Of a DNA stretch of 64,000 nucleotides, positions 1 to 11,109 are shown piece after piece; positions within the stretch are counted from its first letter, which is position 1; each line of letters begins with the position of its first letter. The notes beneath the pieces are model-generated. The model was not told the DNA's origin. It searched no databases and saw only the letters and a program-made list of their open reading frames with translations. The stretch is from positions 25,245,685-25,309,684 of the forward strand of contig NC_031773.1 in NCBI RefSeq assembly GCF_001522545.3, written 5' to 3'. This DNA comes from Parus major (lineage: Eukaryota > Chordata > Aves > Passeriformes > Paridae). The position numbers and the translations under genes are program-made.

Positions 1-1500
1 TTCCCAGAAGCTTTGTTTCTGTTTTTATGCACTTTGGATACCTGCTGTTACCCTTAGTTTGAACCCAATAAATGTGATGTTTGGCGAGCAGACAGATATA
101 GATACCACACAAGAAAGGCCAAGGGCTCAGCCATCTAACTGCATGGCATTATTCGTGTTGGCCCTTGTAAAGTTATCCATCAGGACTCTTTGAATGCCAA
201 AACTGCCCCAGAGGTAACTGGAAGCTCCTGAGCAAAGTCTAATCTCCTGAGTGTGAGCCCAGCAGAGTGACCGTGCTCTGCCTCAAGCCAGCTTGTAGTG
301 TGGGAAGATGTAAAGTCCTGTCTGACTATTCATTACTGAGCATGGGAAGAGCTGATGTGCTCTTTGTTCAGTGTGGACAAGGAGGACTTCTCAAGGGACT
401 GTCCGGGTGTGCTGACCCTTCCCAGCAGTGGCTGGCAGGTGGGTGCCCCGGTGGGCACGGCCTGGCAGCAGACAGACACACGGCTGGGGGCTGCGAAAGC
501 AGGGGAGAGAACACAGGAAAATCCTGCTGGCTGCTCTGGGCTGGGCCTGGCAAAGAGAGCTGCTTTTGCTTTCTGCCTCCAGCTGCGAGGCCAGCTGGTG
601 CCTGCTGGGTGCAGGCAGGAGGAGAAGGTTCCTGCTGTAGCTCCTGCGGTATTCACTAGGAGGAAGACTCCCTGTTTCTGTCACTTTGCAAGTCTAATGA
701 TCCTAGGGGCTTTGTCCTTGGAGAGGTGAAAAGGTGTAGGTTCGAATCAGGCTGGTGTGGGAGCTCAGCAGCCCCCGGGGCTGCCCAGAGGCACTGCTGT
801 GCTGTGGCCACACCACTGCCTGCTCTCTCACTGTCCCCATCCTCTGTCAGTCTCCACTGACAGCACACGGCCAGCCCTGTAGTGTCCAGCAGCTTTCATC
901 CAGCTCTGTTTGGGCAGGGGGTCTCCTGAGAGGCTTTATTTCTGTGGCTGCAGGCTTACCTCCTTCCCTGTGTGGCTGTGGTGAACGTGTGAACCTCACC
1001 ACAGCATGCTCTGCCTCACACTGAATTTGCTTTCCCCCTCTGCAGATCAAGTTGGGGTGGTTCTGATGGCTGCTCTAACACCAAGGCCTTCTCACTGTGC
1101 TGGCTTTCTTCATGCATGGCTTGCAGTGTTCCTAAGCAAACTGCTGCCAGTGGGTGCATGAAGCTGGAGCTGGGATGGGTGTTTGGCTCTCACCTCCCTC
1201 CTTGTCTCTTGTTTGGCATGGTGGCAGCTCTCTCTTTACTGTGTGACAAATGGCTGCTGGGATGAAGCTGTCTCCTGCTGGGGGCTACACACAAGTGCAA
1301 GAGAAAATAAAAGCAAGAAAATGCTGAGGTTTCTCATAGAATTAAACACGCAGCCTTTGAGGCATGGCTCCTGTCTGTGTGCATGTGTTGAGCTCTGTCA
1401 GCCTTTGGAGAATAGCAGATCACAGCTGCTGACACAAATACTCTTCCTGGCTGGTTTAATCACTGTGTAAAGCTGCCCAGTGCAAGGTCTGCTTTGCATT
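1..1500. other. GC-richer intergenic segment at the left edge
   Basis: This stretch is noticeably richer in G and C than the rest of the left half, especially 400-1000, but is not CpG-dense. Overlapping short frames on both strands have no recognisable domain. An AATAAA at 67-72 followed by a GT-rich stretch could be the poly(A) site of a plus-strand transcript entering from the left. Confidence 0.4.
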
Positions 1501-4500
1501 CAAAGGTGAGGAGAAGAACAGATGGTGGGTCTGTAGAGGAGCTGTAGTGGCAGGAACATTACCTGGAATACAACACCCAAGGAAAGTCAGAGCAGATAAT
1601 CTCAAGTTATGTACTTAAGTGACAAGTAGGTGCTCAGATGCTCAGTCATGTACAGCTTGTATTGCACCCTAGTTTAAATTCCAAGAAAGTAATGAGACAA
1701 AGAGTCACTGAAACTTGTGTTTTAAAGAGAAAAAATCCAATCCTATCTCCACATAATTTCTGATATCATTGCAATACATTGGATATAAAATACTACTGTC
1801 GACAACTATTAAAAGACTCTGGTTTCACCAACTATACATCCTAAAACCTGTTCCCTTAAGGTGCTAGTCCATAAGATACAGTAACCAGCTGCTTGTCTTT
1901 GGTGCTTATTTCTATCCTATTTAGCCTTAGGGTAAGTCATTCAGGCCAGGACTGATTAAAGAAAGTCCAGGCAGGGCCAGGCAGGACCAGGAGTTCTCTG
2001 TGTGTGGGAGGATGGGCAGTAGCCTGGGAGCAAGCAAGGACATGACAACCATGGGCTGACCTCTGCATTCACTGGGAAGTCCCCTCCAAGAAGGTGGTGG
2101 TACAACACAGGTAACCTGTAGGAATGGATGGAGAAAGAGCTATTAAGACCAATGACATATGTGAAGTTACAGTCCTGTGTGAACACTGAGTCAATGGTTC
2201 AACAGGATGAGTTAATTTTGCAGGCTGCTTGGGCCAAGACTACCCAATGAGTAGGGACTGTTTCCTTGCTCAGCTATGAAACACTGCTAATGGCATAGGA
2301 GCATATGACCAAGTGATCAGCAGGGTGCATGAGCAAAGCTTCTCTGCTGAGGAGTGTCCTAATCAAGGATCTGCCTCTGAACCTCTCTGCCTGGCTTGAT
2401 TTGTAAGATGTGATGTCCCAAATCCTGCTGACTACTTCATGATGGCACTGACTGCATATACATGCTGCCTCCTACACCCTGTCAGACCCTTGGCACTTGC
2501 GTCTTTTGCCTTGGCCCCCTTTCGGGATGCCTGCTCTTCCTCCTCTGCTGGGAGGCACTTTGATGTCATCTTTCTGAATTAAAATGAGTTCAGTAGCCAT
2601 GTACTCTGGAAATATGACTGAATTAGGCACGTTCTTCATTACCTTTTCTGGAATTTGAGTTCTGGCACCAAGTCCCCAAAATGCTGTTCTCCTGAACTCA
2701 CTCCTTTGTAGACATCTGAACCACATGAGCCACACTTTTGAGTCACTCTTCTGATTTAAAACATCCTTCTTGCTTCCCTATAAGTAACATGAAAACCTGC
2801 TTTCCTTTTCCTCACTTGCTGATTATTTTTTTGTTGCTTCCACGCACTGACTAGTGAGTGAGAACACTTCAATCACAGCTGCTTTTCTAACACAACTTTC
2901 TCTTCTCACTTTTGTAGGTCACACTCTCTCTGCCAGGATGAGTTTCTTTTTTTATCCCACCTGTCCCTTCATTGCATTTGGAACCAGCTTGCCTGAAATA
3001 AAGGTTTAATATAAAAGAAATTGCCTCACATTGTACTGAGAATGCAATTGGGCTTTCGTAATGCTACAGACCAACAGGGTGCAGTACCACACTGCATGCT
3101 GTGCCTTGCAGACACGGCACATACATTGGCTTGTTATATGGGCAGAAAGTAATTTTCCAGTTACAAAACATGAAATTCACTTGGTTCTCCCCAGCTTAAC
3201 ACCTATTTCTTGAGCACATGCTAGCATTCTCAGCTAAATGAATTTGCGTTGGGCATACATAAGAGAAGGCCGATGCAAAAATGTTTTTTTTTTTTGTAAA
3301 GGCACTTATGTTACTTTTACCTGTTCAGTCAAAACCCTTACAGCAGCAATTACCCAGAGTGTATTTCCCTGGCTATACAGCCTCAGCAAATAGACATGAG
3401 TCTTGATGCACACATGTTGATTGCAAAGGGAATTTAAAGTGATCTCTTATAAATACTTAATATGGCGTAGATGGAGTATAAAGAAAAAGAATTGCTAAGT
3501 AGGAGAAAGAGAATGGTGTCTTACTTATGCATGGCACTTGAAGTCAGCCTGAATGCTTTTTCCCTACCACAATACACTAATTTCACTCATGGCTTGCCAT
3601 TTCAATCTTCCTGCTCAGCTAATACTGCTGCCCGAAAATTAGAGGAGCTAGAAGCCCATGTTTTCCATTTGCATGACAAGGTTCTGGGGAGCAGGGACTT
3701 GGGCTGCTGCAGAATGGCATGGGTCCACAGAATAACAAAGAAAACCTCTCTGGCAAGGCACTGCTCTCTGTTTATGGCCATGTCATAACCTGCTTGGCAG
3801 TGCCAGGTTCTTTAGTTTTCAATCTGGAGGTATTTTAGTTTCCTTTGACAATGCGAACAAAGAGCCCAACGAGCCTGTGTATGAGCTATTTAGAAACTAA
3901 CTCCCATGATATTTTTATTTTTTTTTCCATCTTCCAAACTCTGAAGGCTAAAACTACCTGTAAATCCCCTGTAAGTATGTGCAGAAATACCATGCCTTTG
4001 GGAGTTTCATTTTCAAGGGGACCACTCATTATCTCTGGGGCAAGTACAGAGCCCTGCAGCAGTAGGAGCAGCAAGGCTGGCACACACTGACTGCTGCCTT
4101 TGGGAGCAGAGCTCCTGGCTATACAGCCTGTGTGGAGGAGATCTTCCTCCACTGCTATACCAGCAGCTGGTGCATTTGGGTTGTGCACATATGCTGAAGT
4201 TCACCCCTCCCCATGTACAGCCCACTTCTGTCTCTTCTCACACCCACAGAGAGGCTCGGGTAACCAGCTTGGGCACAGCCATGCAGCTCAAAGCAAGCTG
4301 CAGGAACTGAGTCCTGAGCAAACTGTCCTAAGTCAGTGGCTTCAGTCCTTGTTTTGGCAGAGCCTGAAATCCATCTCCTTTGTGTGGAGGCAGTCCTAGT
4401 TAAATGACTGCTCTGCAATCTATTGCTACTTATAAAGAACCACAAGAAGCCAACCCTCCTCAGATATTTCCTTCATTTTTAGATTGGGCTAAGGAGATAT

Positions 4501-6190
4501 TTTTGAAAACTCCTTAGCAAATAAGGAAAATGGTTATTCCTACTAGCATTCTCAGAATTTGCAAATAACTTTATCTCCCTAAAATTGTTTTGCTGTTTCC
4601 TTCCTGGCTTCTGAGTGCCAACATTGGTAACAAGCAGAAGACAAAGGACAAGGAAGTGAGAGTTCAGTTGTTCAGATATGAGATCATCCCCAAGAAGAGA
4701 CAGCCTTTATTTTTGTAATCTCCTTCCTTTTCTCCTCTACCTTATCTTCAGCTTCCCATTTGTTCAGTCACAGTGCTCTGCCTGAAGCAGAAGGAAGCCT
4801 TTTAGTAGAGTCACTATTGTGTCCTTCCATCTCTTGGAGTTCTTGACCTTTCCTACCGTTTTTTTTGCCCTACTGTTAACACAGACTACAGTCAGCAAAA
4901 TTTGCTGTGGGACCAAAAGGAGAAATAAAAGCACTTTAGGAACAAAAACTGTTAGGGACTTCCATACTGGCAGTATTAGGATGTTTTTAAATCAAATTTA
5001 CTGTCGATAGTGCAGGTGCAGTTAGCAGTGAGCATTGTCCAGGCAAGACCAAAACCTACTGGAAAAATGGGGAGTTCTGATGGCCCAAAAAGCTAAGACA
5101 AACAAAAGCCAAGTCTGTTGCTCATACCTCTCTCCCCTGCTGAGCAAACCTACAGGATTTGTCAGAGAATCTGCCCAAAGATGTAGGCAACACTGTGGTG
5201 GTTGTTGGAAGGAGAAGTGCCACAGAACTCTCCTGAGACCACCAGTGACATCTTTGATGCTGAGGAAGTATTTAATTGAGGAAGATTTTCAGAACACCAA
5301 AGCAGGATTAAAAAGTTCTGAAAACCATTTAAACACTTTTGTACTGTTTCTAAAAAATACTGTGCCTTTATTCTTCTGTGCTGTCAAACCAACCCTACAA
5401 AAGATGTAGTCATGGAGTAGAAGTGGATTAAAATACTACTTAAAATCCATTCTGTTTTCTGTTAACTTTTGATTAATTTCTGTCTTATTCAGGTGCATCC
5501 ATGTTATGTTTTTATGCTTTTGATTCCTAACACAGAGTGTAAAGTTACTCTCCCAAAGGAGATTTTAATTGCAAAAACCTGCCACATTGAGACATGAGCA
5601 GAATATATTCAAACTTTTGTTAAAACAATAGAAGTACATGTTGCTTTGTCCTTTAACATAATGCATTTGTGCCTACCCTTGTGTCAGCTCCCTTTCTGCC
5701 AGTGGTGAGAGTGAAGGCCAGTAGCAGGGAGCTGGCACCCATGCAAGCGAGTGCTTCCCCCATCCCTCAGCTTTTAACCCAGCACATACAACAGTGCCCC
5801 CCAGAAAGACTCTGCCTTGCAACTTTATCATTTCTCCATAAGACAGCATTGAATTTCAAAATGAGACACAGATGCTGGCAAATATCAGTTTTAAGGTGCA
5901 GTTACATTTTCTTCATTATCTGCATTTTTTTTCTTGCCTTGCAACCAGACACCAGCTTTGGTAAGTAGGGGGCAGCCCTGACTTGCTGTACCTCCAGCAA
6001 GCCCTGCAGCATCCTAGTTGCTGATGACAAACCACTCTGATCTCCTATTTTTGCAGGATTCTGCTCAAAACATGTAAAAATGTCATGGGAATTTTCAGGC
6101 CACCAATTGAAAAGTGTGACTGCAGCAGCAATACAAACTAGTAGGGAGGGTATGCAAAAAACTGGTAAGGTACCAAGAAGTACCAAAATG
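1501..6190. other. Intergenic sequence without recognised features
   Basis: AT-rich unique-looking sequence with short homopolymer runs. No exon, RNA gene or interspersed repeat can be supported. Confidence 0.6.
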
Positions 6191-6325
6191 CCTTCTCCTT
6201 CTCCTTCTCCTTCTCCTTCTCCTTCTCCTTCTCCTTCTCCTTCTCCTTCTCCTTCTCCTTCTNNNNNNNNNNNNNNNNNNNNCTCCTTCTCCTTCTCCTT
6301 CTCCTTCTCCTTCTCCTCCTTCTCT
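6191..6325 (+). repeat. (CTTCTC)n hexamer repeat containing an assembly gap
   Basis: A near-perfect hexanucleotide polypyrimidine repeat runs on both sides of 20 N bases at 6263-6282. The repeats create artificial Ser-Pro, Glu-Gly, Lys-Glu and poly-Arg open frames on both strands, which are not genes. True repeat length is unknown because of the gap. Confidence 0.97.
6263..6282. other. Assembly gap (20 N)
   Basis: Twenty consecutive N bases lie inside the hexamer repeat. The assembler evidently could not resolve the array. Confidence 0.99.
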
Positions 6326-6466
6326 GTAAACTTGGCTCCTGAACACTGTCTGCAGTGAAGGATTGTAATGCAGAAACACATAATTCATGAAACACTGTGC
6401 TATATTTGCTAAATCTTGCCTGTGTCAAGGTATGTCACTCATGCTTGTACGTACCAAGTAACCTGG

Positions 6467-6514
6467 ATAAAACATGGAAACAGTGTCTTGAAAGACACTG
6501 TTTCCATGTTTTAT
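6467..6514. repeat. Perfect 23-bp inverted repeat with 2-nt loop
   Basis: The arm at 6467-6489 (beginning ATAAAACATGGAAAC) is the exact reverse complement of the arm at 6492-6514, separated only by GA. The flanks do not pair. It would form a long perfect hairpin in single-stranded DNA or RNA. Confidence 0.97.
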
Positions 6515-9500
6515 TTGCACTGGAAATAAAGTACATGAAACTAGGAAGAGCTTGTCACAGCAGAGAGATGAATTCTGCAGTATTCTGTATTTCCTGCATG
6601 AATCATTTTCTGTGTCTGTGTGTTCCTCTTTTGATGATGACTTGGCAGAACAGAAGGAATGAGTTGCACATATTTAAAACTGGTTTGAATTCTGCTCTCA
6701 TCAGCATTACAATTTGTGCAGTTTAGTTATTCAAGTGACAGTGGTTTACATGGAGGATTAGATTTTATTCTTTGATTTTAAGCTTTCTCAAATGGCCTGT
6801 CCAGAATAAGGTAATTATGTCAGCAGAGAAATAGAGAGATTACGGTCTTTTCATTTATTCTAATGGCAATTCTAGTGATAAGGAAATGATGCTGCAGACA
6901 TGAAAACCATGATCTGTTGTTTGTATGACCCCATGTATGACCAGGGTTAAAATACCTCATTTTACAAAGAAACTCGACCACCTGAAAGGGCAGAACACAC
7001 AGGAACTAGATTGTTAAAAATATCATGGTAGATTATTAGATCTATCTTGCAATTGTTCACCCAAAGGGAAAATTATTTGAAACCACCTCTGCAAAGGTGA
7101 TATGTTTTAAACCAGCTACCACTGTCCTGTCTTCTGAAGTTTGTACCAAGGAACAGAGATGAGATCAGCTTCTCCCTTGTTGCAGCCTGAGAAGACTTGG
7201 TTTAACACACTTTAATCTGAGCTCTCTCTGAGTCTCTGTAGTTATAATGTGTTTATTTTATTTGACTACGTGCTTTTGCTGCCAAATTGCCAGAGACCTC
7301 CATGATACAGAGAAGTTTGTGCAGCCTCAGTCATGGTGCCTTGGTCAGATTGTCTCATGCACAGCCTTGTGTGTGCAGCCTTCATCCTGGGATCCAGCTT
7401 TGAGCTGAGGAAACTGCTGGGGCAGTCTTCTCTGCTTGGCCACAAGGGACCATGTTCTCCTCCTCATCTTCATAAAGCTCTTCCCCAGACATGACTTCCT
7501 GTGATTGCTCTGTTGGGAAATCTTGGTTTTGCACCTACCACTCATGGCAGTTGCAGTACCTTCCACTTTCCATGCAGTTTTCAACTCCTGAAAATGTGCT
7601 ACAAAATACATACTAATTCCAAAGAAAGACACTTATTTTGGTGTATAGTCTAGTAAAGATGTATAGTCTTTTTTTAACATTAGATGTCTGATAACACAAG
7701 AAGCTTAGCACACAGCCGTGGCTGCAGACAACCAGATTCAGATCTTCCACTGTGCTAGTTGGGAAGTGTCAGACTCTTCTGGAGAAAACAAAAGAAAACT
7801 CAAAGCTAGGCTTGGCTCTGGTACAGCCCTGGCTAAGGCCTTTTGTGGTGTGTGTGGAAAAGCCCCTGAGAGGCACTGGAAAAGTTCCCAACCTTTGTTG
7901 TTACAAGGAGGATGACCTGACCCAGGGAGCTGCTGGGGACAGGTGGCAGCAGCAGGTGGATCTGTCTGGGCTGGCCAGTGGCACAGTGTGATACTCTCCA
8001 GAGGGGGATTTGGCTTAAGACAGATTTTGATTTCCTTTCCTTTTCCTGGTGTGAATGTACAGGCTGAGATATGACAAAGTTACTTTAAACAAAACAAAAA
8101 AAATGTGCCTCCTAACACTAATGTGGGCACTTGTCTCTTTTGGGCTGTTACTTGAAGCATAAATGGGCAAGGTTAGACTGTGTAACACCATCACCATGTT
8201 TTTCCAACAGTTTACCTGATCAATATTCCAGATTCAAGTTTCTGTAACCGCCTGTAGAGAATCTATTTTAGGCTTATCTATTTCAACCAGCTCAGCAAGT
8301 GTTTCAGAGCTTTCTTAGGCATTATCAAGCTGGGATCCTATTTTTGAAGGAAAAGAGAAAAAATGTCATTCCATCTTTTAAAAGAAATTAGGTCCCAATT
8401 GCTATGTAGGTTTCAAAGTAATTGCCTCCTCTTCCAGATATAGATGATGCCCTAACAATACCTCTAACACTCAAAGAAACTGGGAACTGGCAAACCCACT
8501 GCTGCCAGCAGGGACTGGGGTTGTAAAGGGTTTGAATATGTGTGAAGATCCAACAGCAAATGAAGTAAGAGGCCTGAACTCTGGAGTTACAAATGGTTTG
8601 GTTTTGTTTTTATTTTTGGTTTTTTTTTTTTTTGCTGGTGCTCCCATGGCTCTGCTTCTCCGTGAAACAAGAACGCAATGTTCAAAGGGAAAAAAAAATC
8701 TTCAAAAGAGGCAGAGGTAGACAGTGGACTCAAACCTGAAAGGGAAACATCAGAGAAAAGAAGAAGCTGGCATGGAGCCTGTTTCCAACAGAAGGGTTTC
8801 ACAAGCAGTCATCCAGGCTGCCCCTTGCCTCACTTGTTTTCCTGACTTACTTCTAGCCTTGTAGAGCTTGATTTGCAAAACAGCAGTCTGCAAAAGGCTG
8901 TGCAGAGCCCCTAACTTGCATGTCTGATAGCTGGAAATGCCAGATTTTCAGGGCATTCATAGTAATTGAGGATTTAACTGAGCCCTGCTGTTGTACATGA
9001 ACTTCCGAGTGCAGCCCTGGGCAGTTATCAGGGTATTTTCTCATGTCTGTGGATCATTTTGTGTCTCCAACTATAGCAGACTGCTCAATGGGATTAGTAT
9101 ATGAATGATTCTTAAAAAGGACTTGACAAGTTAGGGTTTAACCTCTACCTCCCTGTCTGCAGGCAGGGATCAGAGGCAGTATTTCTGGAATGGCCCTTTC
9201 ACACCCTCGTATTGTGAGTGAAGATTTAGAGCAAGGATGTTTAGTCAGCACAAACTTCCAGAAGACCTTACCTTGTCCTTTCCCTAACACGGACATCTTT
9301 TAATGGCCATCCCAATTTTAATATGCAGGCACCATAGAACAATTGGTACAGCTTGAGGATTGTCTGCAAGGCATAATAGCACACCCAAAAGCATGGAGGT
9401 GACGTGGTGTTTCTCTATTGAATTGCCTCATGCCAGGGACACATACTCCCAGGTGTTTTGAGTTGGAAACGTTTCCAAAATAAACTCAAAGCAGACCCAA

Positions 9501-11050
9501 GTCAGAAAAAATTGTTTGGCTAAAGACCCTAAAAATATAGCCATGGTTTCACAGCTCTCCTTGCAGAATAGCACAATTACTGTAAAGTAGCAAGGATTTT
9601 GCCTCCACAGATAATGGAAGATTCATAAAAGACCCGGTGCATTTCAATGGCATAGAAATTGCAGAGAGAAGATTAGAAATGATTCCTCATTCCCACTGGG
9701 TAACTATGGGTTTTCATTCAAATTCCTTTGCTCCTGTTGAGCAATACCTCTATTTGGAAGAGGATATTCAGCCTCCAGTTAGTAAAAACTGCAGAGCATT
9801 ATCCCATGTGAATGCAAATGAATGTGTATTGGAAACAGAAAAAGGTTTTCAGTATAATATCCTAAAACAATCGCTGCAAGCAGACACACGATGAGCAAAG
9901 ATGGAGAGCAGGTTCCACCTGGTCCTGAAGGTGTGTCTGGGATTCTCACAGGATAGTGCACAGTGTCTTTCCCTCTTGCCCAAAGCTTATTGCCATATAC
10001 CTACATTGCATATTGCTCTACTGTCACTATCAGTATTTTAGCATATTTCATTCAAATAGAAGAAATACCGTGTAATACTCAGAAAAGCTTTTCATCCTCA
10101 TGACCAATACTGCTGCCTCAGCTCTTAGGTGCACCCAAGCACGAGTGCTGGAAACTGTGGGAACAGCGCTTGCCTCCCTCTCCAATTAACACCCTTAATG
10201 ACAAGTGCCTTATTGACTTCCAAGTAATTCTGGAGAGCACCCTTTCCCACAAGGGCATTTGCAAAGTTTGCTCTTGACTCTGGCATTTAAGGGATAGACC
10301 TTTATGTTACAGTTACGCTATCCTCAAGTCTCTGCTTTAGTAGAATCCAACACCTTCTGTAAGCCTAAGAGTGTAGAATTGGGCTATCTTAGAAAACATG
10401 AGGGCAATACATAATTGAAGTACTTTGGGGAGAGAAGATTGTGGTTTCTGGAAGTATTAAGAGAGTATTATTTACATGCCAGCAGGAAAACTATAGTTTC
10501 CTGTAATCCTACAGTAAAGTAGCTGAGCCTAACTACAAATTGATAATAACTGCCCATGGAGGATAAGAGAACACACCTTCCCAATCCTTGAATGAAGGGG
10601 CTGTATAATGTTATTATACATTTTTTACATTACACAAGACCTAAGTCAAAGCAGAAAAGGTGCTTGTGATATTTTTGAATTCTGAAAATACACATGGATG
10701 TATTTCTGATGCTCAGAGCCCAGGACCTAAATAGGATTAAGATGCAAGAGGAAAGAAGGAAAGGGAAGCAAGAGCAGGAATGTAGTAATGTTGTTTGTAT
10801 CAGTTAATGGATCAGCAAGATTTCCAAACAATTTTTTAGTGAGAGCCTAATGTATCATAAAACAGCCATCCCACCCAGACCTAGTCTGGGGAGTCACTGC
10901 TCATACCCACAGGGCACTTCTGGGTTGTGGCCTCCAGAGATCCTGTCTTTTCCTTAAAAGCACGGCATCATCACAGAACTCTTTAGCATATGGGGGTGCT
11001 TATGAATGTGGAACAAACAGCATTGACATGGAGTCACAGGACACTTGTCA
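6515..11050. other. Intergenic sequence without recognised features
   Basis: Mostly AT-rich sequence with poly-T at about 8620-8633 and scattered A-runs. No supportable gene or interspersed repeat was seen. Confidence 0.6.
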
Positions 11051-11109
11051 GAAAAAAAAAAAAAGAAAAAAAGAAAAAAGAAAAAAGAAAAAAGAAAAAA
11101 GAAAAAAAA
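11051..11109 (+). repeat. A-rich (GAAAAAA)n tract
   Basis: A polypurine run of A-blocks separated by single G bases. A T-rich block follows at about 11146-11161. Low complexity. Confidence 0.9.

Noticed and set aside
267..729. Overlapping frames of 97-130 codons on both strands at the left edge
   Set aside because: Open frames on both strands reflect GC-rich sequence with few stops. No motif, splice pattern or family was recognised.
5902..6428. Open frames encoding Glu-Gly, Lys-Glu, poly-Arg and Ser-Pro repeats
   Set aside because: They are direct translations of the hexamer repeat and run through N bases. Not genes.
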